The notes under the pieces: model-generated
The model's database searches: none
Told to the model about the DNA's origin: nothing
Seen by the model: the letters and a program-made list of their open reading frames with translations, nothing else
Translations under genes and position numbers: made by a program
Shown: positions 62,901 through 64,000 of the stretch, piece by piece
Position numbering within the stretch: position 1 is the first letter of the stretch
Layout of the letters: each line of letters begins with the position of its first letter
Source of the DNA: CATQGW01 sp965262235
Lineage (GTDB): Bacteria > Chloroflexota > Dehalococcoidia > Bin125
DNA length: 64,000 nucleotides
Assembly (NCBI GenBank): GCA_965262235.1
Contig: OZ253504.1
Coordinates: 2,728,001-2,792,000 of the forward strand
Direction of reading: 5' to 3'

Positions 62901-64000
62901 TCCAGCGGGTCGACACTGACGATGACGTCAATGTCGAAGTCTGGCGCTATCGGGCGACCGCGACGGCGACGATCGCGATTGCGGACGAAACCGAAGAAGA
63001 GGAAGACGAGACGTTCACGATTTCGATGGCCGAGGTCACCGACGGCGACTCGCCGACGGACTCGGAGATCACGCTGGCCGGCCAGCTATCACAGTCGGTG
63101 ACCATCAATGCGAACGATGTGCACGAGGTGACCCGTGTGGCGGTGGACCCGAGCGATACCCTTGCCGATGTCACGGTCGAGATCGCCAATCCGAGTAGCA
63201 GCGAAGTAACCGTCTTCCTGCGCTGGAAGCAACAGTCGGAGCCGGAATGGACCGATCTGGACGAGATGGACCGTCAAACAACAGCCGGCACGCCTGTGAC
63301 GTACGCGGTGACAGGCCTGGAGCGCGCTAAGCGATACGTGGTTGAGGCGTCACTGAATGATCTGTTCCCCCTCGACCGAACTACAGAGGCGGAGTTCACT
63401 ACTCTCGGCCTGCTTCCGGCCGTCCAAAAACTTGAGATCGAGGATCCGGAGCAGACGGGAGCGCAGGTCAAGGTATTCCTCGCCAATACTGACCCGATGG
63501 AGATGTATACCGTGCGCCTGCAGTATCAGGTCGAAGGCGCGCTAACGTGGACCAGGGCGGAAGATCAAGATGCGCCGGCCGGCTCGTCTGATGTGACATT
63601 CGACCTCACGGGGCTGCGTTCCGGTACGCACTATTTGGTAGAAGCGACGCTCGAAGATAACTTCGGCGAAGGGCGCAAGCAGTCTAACTCGTTCGACACG
63701 GAACCGCCACGGGTCACCGAGATTGGCATCGCGACGAACGGCGGTGGCGGAAATGAACTGAAGATCGAGCAGACCACGGCGACCGTCAAAGTGACGGTCA
63801 GCGCCCCCAATGGCGAAGAAGTCAATCTGCGCTCGATGATTCGCGGTGGAGAGTGGGTGCAAGAGGATGGAATGATCGCTGAATCGGGGGCGTCCTATGT
63901 CAATGAGACGATCGAGGGTTTGACGCCCGGCGCTACCTATGAGGTGCAAGCGTCCTACGACAACACGTTCGCGCAAGCGGAGGCGGTGCAGTCAGTGAGC
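44975..64000 (+). CDS. Giant secreted multidomain surface protein, over 6342 aa, continuing beyond the window
   Basis: One frame stays open from the GTG at 44975 to the last base. The start is chosen because the signal peptide (ASWALALLALLALAGLAAAW, cleavage near PVAAQ/T) follows; its ribosome site is weak. Domain order: three near-repeated units (about 45175-46875, 46880-48565, 48570-50320), each a cadherin-like sandwich, a WSDG-repeat propeller, a second sandwich and an FN3 domain; more sandwiches (50330-50950, 51700-52310); Calx-beta domains; a fourth propeller (52320-53020); a long Calx-beta series to 56080; sandwiches and Calx-beta to 57460; a Spondin_N domain (57510-58110; SHDWFTGVSGLLLLDSG, DLFPWDAGT); a cadherin repeat and an Ig-like domain; four 1.1-kb super-repeats from 58680; and FN3-like domains from 63120. 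Expected to be exported and calcium-binding; adhesion or ligand capture is inferred. C-terminal anchor not visible. Confidence 0.9.
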   Translation, partial: MNAESARGGGPGWAGFWPQLALILRGVAGAGWARARASWALALLALLALAGLAAAWVLLAAPVAAQTPNADLSSLSVNGTPVPDFDADTTSYTVGVAHNAANLITVLGVAADNSASIACEVDEDMSTDGCQIELVAGGADDLILTVTNGTATETYTVRLSRGRGGEKQWRPEHDIYGFEDIGPGLGIVTDGVTLWAVDPVPMSGNDRLVAFNVATGARDAAKDFLVRNTTTVSNNNPLTATFDGKFIWVSRLKSGDGANNKSRVYQYDLNGGQWQPIAQDRPLVAMSETGKRSRGIWTDGEIMWVVDKGNQDNPMPGTKFGKILAYTIDGDTALASQNFGSLADANDAPRGIWSDGVTMWVADSDDKKLYAYVLATKARDSGKDIDLRLSGNSKVFGPYGITSDGQIIWVMGETGVIHAFDLPNSGNANVRTIELDGSSVEGFDSSMLSQTFGFDNDARPQMLTLFTQQHYATVAINNAAIDSGLLGTYDHEIDLSSASAVLNVRLTASSGNTTKVYTWSFGRKPAQTTVATVVPAGDALALAVTWTQPNSGTSAVTAYDVRHIASDASDQDVEANWTVQQNAWQTGGDALTYTIASGLTNNQEYRVQVRARNQFGDGPWQSPEDSATGTPVFASIDVTGLEVAGRSVPEFAATDLTYTVGVSGEDSNSTVNLVAIGDSSGATLSCSTDIDSDADNGCSVAIAKGGTATVTLTVSAGGDSDAYSVTINRGHDETFKWKASEDIYGFAGTDPGDRFGRGITSDGTTMWAVDSASGVNRDNRVLAFLLPKDPANYERTDDLDIPIATLRTHIASTGITSFGDSVLVVRSPREANQTGARVYIYQRMGGSWQSTTTLDAMNGLNRDIQGIWSDGETLWVADGGSTARILAYSIADDRTDSSKDFNTLAAAENESPRGIWSDGETMWVADSAEKKLYAYDMTSKARVAGKEFSKANLMARGTTAGTAIDPWGIWSDGETMWIADSSENIYSFTMPVSTNADLRRVQVNGTDVENFNPDSAAQSFSVANELTALTVTPITRQIKATAAFTSTDSDLNTDGHQIDLSTSAAAVNITVTAQNSTTTKTYALTFGRLPALATIANVTPGGSSLTITWTAPDRGTSAITSYDARYIKNSASRKDVDGNWTVQTSIWPSGPLSATISGLENDIEYLVQLRAVNSSGAGPWLPFSRIDESETGTPAAVATPLSSITVNSATVPNFDQSETSYTFGLADGVATATVVGTAASSSATVTCSSDTDGDPSNGCTVAVGADTGVDLTLTSTIGTNSTAYTVTLDRGATGTFGWDADADRYLKNQDVTVGYRGIWSDGTTMWVAYSNSASSELQALVLASGVHDPSNDIPIGTMIHTIDGSDFRAQTPVGIMGIAGMGNRLWVADINTGVGGTTQKVLAFELNDQDEWVVSPGWARKGTKEFLGNTMRGIWTNGELFWAASDDTDGIDAVDNYDGNLLAFVLSGEFSGSKPDSLVTSERFYPPRPAGNLSMRGVWADGETVWVADQTDGKVYAYNMVSKAHVESKDFPRAQLTIKSETPSPWGIWSDGETMWVIHTGTAVVRGYEMPVSVGTGLRYLRSQDKNVNGFRTTLTTQSVGVPHDSAMPTITVGPRNRFASVAISSTDADENDDGHQIDLSSGTATLNFSVTAQDGTTTQAYVITIGQAPDEVSTPGVTPGAGSLTVTWTVPDEGGSTITGYDLRHANSREGDDLKYSGPWTVIDDVWVTDGGDLTATITDLTVGTPYYVQIRAKNSFGTGAWLPFSRIDESGEGTPLMVGSDDTTLSVLSFTPGTMTPPFSPMQQSYTVNVSKTTEQVTVVAMPTNSAAEHLIRQNNMTITDEDTGTPGFQLKLTNGATRTVVVQVTAGNGATRDYVIGIVRPALSSENRLSSVTITLGTLDPSFVSGTKTYTVAITDACASRITVVAVAQNEFATLRFTSGAGDTPVLTDADTVLPGFQIDVPNASTIFRIYVVAENGDETHYQFTVTKVGVCRAELPQVSIATSTMGSPDEGDSIAFTVTRDEGSEDALAVLVNVTESGGPMLASGDKGSQTVTIAANATAATHTITTLSDTTLEDHTTVTVAISTAADTYRIDSAAASDSIEVLDDDVPSSVNTSLGVSPSSTIEGSTVTVTATFYYTEKLLPHGDVGPIRLHTGAAGDSATSPADYNAFDRTIVLQPGEFALVNGLYTATVTETIDIVKDEEAEGDHDFKVQLSSVGTPNTTFNLPSPITITITESSEARLNALTLDPGVFDNTTPFHPGTLIYRVAVPTIASQITVAATPTNTFATWVVLDGGDTELSDADSVLDGFQVAVPFGDSTITIKATSQDATATKLYVITLTRVAPDVPFVEDAALSDISVNGTSLRGFSPDRSAYVYETGASAVTVARTPRSHLADVTSETADSDDGTDGHQVAVAGEISLYEVSLESEDNNATMSYQVLFGSGVTTDYGWSVEKDIHALADGQVTDAGISGDASSVYVVDDVHDDVRVHRIENGAYEVSFALATDNEDPRGICIAGDMIYVSDYADGKVYAYHELQKHHLADEDIDLAGASPQPMGIWCDSEWLWVNQASTGTNREMRAYRLSDGSEDASKRITINDATYFWSDGEVIWVNSSQGVSPATVTFPAYNLSGGALNSDRHISLSAEAVAAGLGEVAGVWANRQTLWAASPMYHRFLSFNVPEVPDVSIAAPSGTPTEGEALEFVISRTGSTTEAVTINLAVSEDDAGDMVAAGDEGSKTLVLGAGVTSATYSLSTVNDTDWEEQSTVTVRLRSGDGYTVSMTAGSASKQVLDNDFPVTEVVLSIKENPVDEGMSVKATVTMTTSGDEGPHAHSPTVTLQTEDDTATAPGDYAALASTEVSFPTSEFKREALNDLPAEEDFRFVASRTLTIQTVNDSAPENSESFRVVMAKDQTSSQVDKLTLMGTPAEVMIAASDFPAVSIRGPTGTFTEGDTLEFTVSRSAAHSTELVVNLKVSRGAAIIHPEDTGSKTANIAADEREGTFTVRTTADTDYEEHTMIMVEVLDGDGYTINSSSQRVEIDVQDDDIAPATAWLTVSSKEVSEGQSVMVTLTVETKADLVPHGGSGEIRLRAVSDTATSGDDFEALDEKITFAANSLIATGVPNTDDNRYRGSVTRTILIIDDTRSENAEQFAVKQEPVSGGSDPTASGLDLVSPTSINVEIRRSDFPQVSILSTAPTGPIVEGAAANFSITRSADTAGSALMVNVNVSESGAMVETGEGPRIASFDAGATTFDLTINTDDDDTWEAGSTITVELEDGDMYSVSASNGSATRAVTDDDFPAANAVLMVDPTSVDEEDGSVTATLTITTAGDQQPNGPAGAFTIATSSPTSVSSALPGTDYTTVNSTLVFALADFAQTDVSDTSSPPDLRWEASKEVTITTLDDELDEGDEVFNVGMSANSTHATPASPNVTLEAPTSIPVTINASDKPEISLTSGTGDIAEGDAITFTISRGTATTSELVVNVTVAETSTLIADTQEGAKTVTITANQPSATLTIQTETDTAWDEHGTVTVALAAGDRYSLSATANSVTRDVKDNDLPASTARFEYSGTGVEGTSETLYLVIDTDGDQQPHKDAGGFIVATSAGTETSETDFTAIDDVKVVAALGDFTRVAADETDAEDWRWRAKKSVAALAITDDEVEEEAEAFTISVSRSTEGDDIGDPNVTLPSDLTVTIPKNDTRLESEDAELSALTITSVTLSPSFSRDRTSYTGTAAGSVAQVTVTPTKSDDKASFKYLDVDDMPLTDADNAAGFQVDLDQGPNTIKIKVTAEDDRESMTYTVTVTREPLVSISVAAGDVIEGGDVVFTVTRGHVTDSALLVRIMVSEDGDVVERIDPNGEYREILADAATIQLTVSTVDDDPFEAHSTVTGTVVAATGYAPHGTEASASRQVQDNDFPASELSITLLNGEVEEGDEVSLTVRMLTDGGERPRTTTPSGEFRLVAASGTAISDIDFMAFSASREFGSNSFTHEVIDPDDGVEDFRYRAEHVWTIRTTQDVVPEGDETFTVTAEDVSLHPNVRIASGSRQVTILANDSADTTLASLSVTDGSVDIGYMSPDFNAATTEYTAGVGYDIMQITILASAAHDDAVIVYQNASDQTLTDVDSEADGHQVNLTIVGVNVIKVVVTAENESDTGTYTLRVTRTPQDESLTPAASDPSTSYPTTVEYDITFTGRWNQLVTPGGVPGSAHFSTLIGAVHNDVISFLQSGMAATAAIESMAEEGTIGALRTLVQTAIDADPNTALSVLSRPVSGRATGSATFSGIELTSEFPRVTLTTMIAPSHDWFTGVSGLLLLDSGGHWLQSHQLDLFPWDAGTEEGGDFALTPDTDTDPQGVIHSLRGIGKFTTHRIASIRFELQSVKTTRVLNENTAANMNIGAAIKSPVVFSAESGSVTYAISGADAASFDFNTNSGQLRTKTDEDYDFETKDRYEVVVTATKGDESVGVDVTIDIANLEEPGTLTVTPTTARVDVLLTATLVDGDEPENVAWKWQLSADGSSGWTDISGATSATYTPVMADEDDYLGVIVTYDDNISDGKTIITTLGPVFESNLESDDNSLSALGLSGLTLAPGFSSAGTTYTAAAVYTTSITTITATPTHDRATVELLDDEDEAIVDADSDVDGLQMAIAIGSNTIKATVTAQNGAVNTYTITLTRAKPTVSLSISDDAVTESSTDGIGFTISRSDSAADALAVNLSVSESGAMLGSMQLGARTVTVPGGSATVMGTIVVAGDDAWEAHSTVTVTIESKNSYEIKSDAKIGTKVVADDDFPAATVAMEVTTPVDEGAAVTAMVTLTTDADQEPHRASGDILVSTQTGTAGSSDFTALTADTGKVEFSVADNSLERVDLDTNDLDEIYDWRWQGEREVSIQTTVDTVNEPAETFQVAMAKVTTGMSPTARNIQVDSDTTPLTVTINESNRSTEASLSALGISPGTLSPGFVSSTKSYSADVTLTDLEITVSPTLADTNASLEYLDENGDQLDDSKGGMGGFQIALALGDNVFQIKVTAQDGMATDTYSVTVTRAYPELTVSVDSESVPEGDSAMVTITRNGPVPETTAFRLEVSQNGSVLDDGSVGTQMLEIAAGQELLAVTIPTVNDEVWEEHGEEHSAVLVTVTVDAPTTISGPASLAIEVRDDDFPQATAALSVSPNPVSEDESVEATVTITTAGDEQPHEGSGTILLSTAVGTAMAADFTALNATTGALSVAVEDFDGNRIDLDDNPNDNVHDWRWRATSEPITIAITDDTDKESDETFTVSMAKVTDGDSPTDTAITLASPASVDVTISQSDRSSVASLATTDGLTLSAGSLSPTYSTGTLSYTAEVPFGAEQVTITAVRNNEFATIKFLDSDDMELADVGIGTAERQVNLGVDEAKLIKIEVTAEDEITKRIYQVEITRQQPILSISVADGDVSEGGDVVFTVTRNAAAAETTAFSFVVSQADDAGDVVDASQLRMVEDVIQADADTFELTVPTVDDDTWEKNGVVHAELAPSTNYTTQGALEVTKEVVDDDFPSAVAVITASPNPVDEGRGVVVTVTVTTAREEEPHEDAGSIQLTTADGPAQPPGNATATAGQDYVALAGADGLLTFERGDFEPDDIPGVGMFYQASKQVTIDTMNDDESEREETFSVIMARVTIGDSQTDSSITLGSGTPASLREIVQFIASDLDENPALSRVELSAGTISPDFVSTTLVYTVSVDFGNPQVTLTPVPGSTGTTFEYLDADDMTLDDGNDGTDSIEVALPVDAPVVVKIKTTSEDGMHHETYTLTLTRQFPVAGITAADAEVTEGQPVSFTVTLNGHVEDAAGQAVVVNISQGSGEDVLTGSTRTVTVRVAEGDTTVDFTVDTADDHLWEEHPTVTATLAARAGYSVDSAAGAASKQVLDNDFPEAQAELTVTPNQADEAAAVTAKVTITTSRDEAPREIGGQILVSTGHADDTAMAPDDYTALTATTGLLTFGEVGLQPSDFQRVDTDDDVNVEVWRYRATATATIAIADETEEEEDETFTISMAEVTDGDSPTDSEITLAGQLSQSVTINANDVHEVTRVAVDPSDTLADVTVEIANPSSSEVTVFLRWKQQSEPEWTDLDEMDRQTTAGTPVTYAVTGLERAKRYVVEASLNDLFPLDRTTEAEFTTLGLLPAVQKLEIEDPEQTGAQVKVFLANTDPMEMYTVRLQYQVEGALTWTRAEDQDAPAGSSDVTFDLTGLRSGTHYLVEATLEDNFGEGRKQSNSFDTEPPRVTEIGIATNGGGGNELKIEQTTATVKVTVSAPNGEEVNLRSMIRGGEWVQEDGMIAESGASYVNETIEGLTPGATYEVQASYDNTFAQAEAVQSVS
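45175..50320 (+). repeat. Three tandem 1.7-kb units in the giant gene
   Basis: Units start near 45175, 46880 and 48570, each opening with SSxSVNGTPVPDF-type strands, then YGF/FKW-type propeller entry, several RGIWSDGETMWVADS blades, TDxDxNTDGHQIDLS, and an FN3 domain ending GPW plus a GTP linker. Spacing is 1.69-1.76 kb. The copies are clearly paralogous at protein level but have diverged, so they are old duplications. Confidence 0.8.
58680..63110 (+). repeat. Four tandem super-repeats of about 1.1 kb in the giant gene
   Basis: Units begin near 58680, 59770, 60888 and 62010. Each has a cadherin-like sandwich (LSxGTLSPxF, TYTxxV), a Calx-beta domain of type A ending VxDDDFP, then a type B Calx-beta starting VDEG and containing EPHE and WRWR, ending with GDSPTD. 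Less regular copies of the same triad occur from 53030 to 57460, before the Spondin_N insertion. Confidence 0.75.

Overview
The window is GC-rich bacterial chromosome. Gene content and style suggest a Chloroflexota bacterium, perhaps the Dehalococcoidia/SAR202 side: a fused acyl-CoA carboxylase, a Tat-exported peptide-type binding lipoprotein with a Gln/Ala/Glu linker, GAF-regulator debris, and very large cadherin/Calx-beta/propeller surface proteins that share one C-terminal domain. No rRNA or other phylogenetic marker is present, so the assignment is an inference.

Layout. 1-5.6 kb is ordinary metabolism and transport: a biotin carboxylase/BCCP gene running off the left edge, two dipeptide-type ABC permeases upstream of it on the same strand, and a divergent substrate-binding lipoprotein. 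5.6-8.4 kb is a scarred integration site: a truncated Gfo/Idh/MocA reading frame joined to a SEC-C tail, an atypical tRNA-Lys-like gene, the C-terminal remnant of a large serine recombinase ending against the tRNA, and an RCC1-repeat gene with two single-base frameshifts. 8.7-10.1 kb holds a small protein of unknown function and a HAD hydrolase.

10.1-41.3 kb is a surface-protein cluster. Three minus-strand genes (10.1-14.4, 17.6-27.0 and 36.7-41.3 kb) end in the same module: a poly-Gly/PPPVPIPSD linker, a propeller of WSDG repeats, a cadherin-like beta-sandwich and a terminal domain of about 80 residues. Two of them carry, after a signal peptide, a phosphohistidine swivel plus ATP-grasp pair resembling glucan water dikinase / PEP synthase; the third is a 3130-residue cadherin-repeat protein. 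Between them lies a plus-strand 2508-residue protein with leucine-rich, Calx-beta and FN3 domains. The gaps hold wreckage: an FN3 stub, a GAF-regulator fragment, a serine recombinase N-terminus, a mosaic pseudogene built from TolB-like and cadherin pieces, and an IS5-type transposase remnant.

42.0-44.1 kb is a NarL-type two-component pair with overlapping genes. 44.1-44.5 kb is a 140-bp tandem repeat rich in hairpins. From 44,975 to the right edge, one plus-strand frame stays open for 6342 codons: a giant secreted protein made of three 1.7-kb propeller units, many Calx-beta and cadherin-like domains, one Spondin_N domain and tandem 1.1-kb super-repeats. Its end is outside the window.

The common theme is a set of very large exported adhesion or ligand-binding proteins, some with a dikinase-like enzyme core, beside a sensor/regulator pair that could control them. 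That link rests on proximity only.
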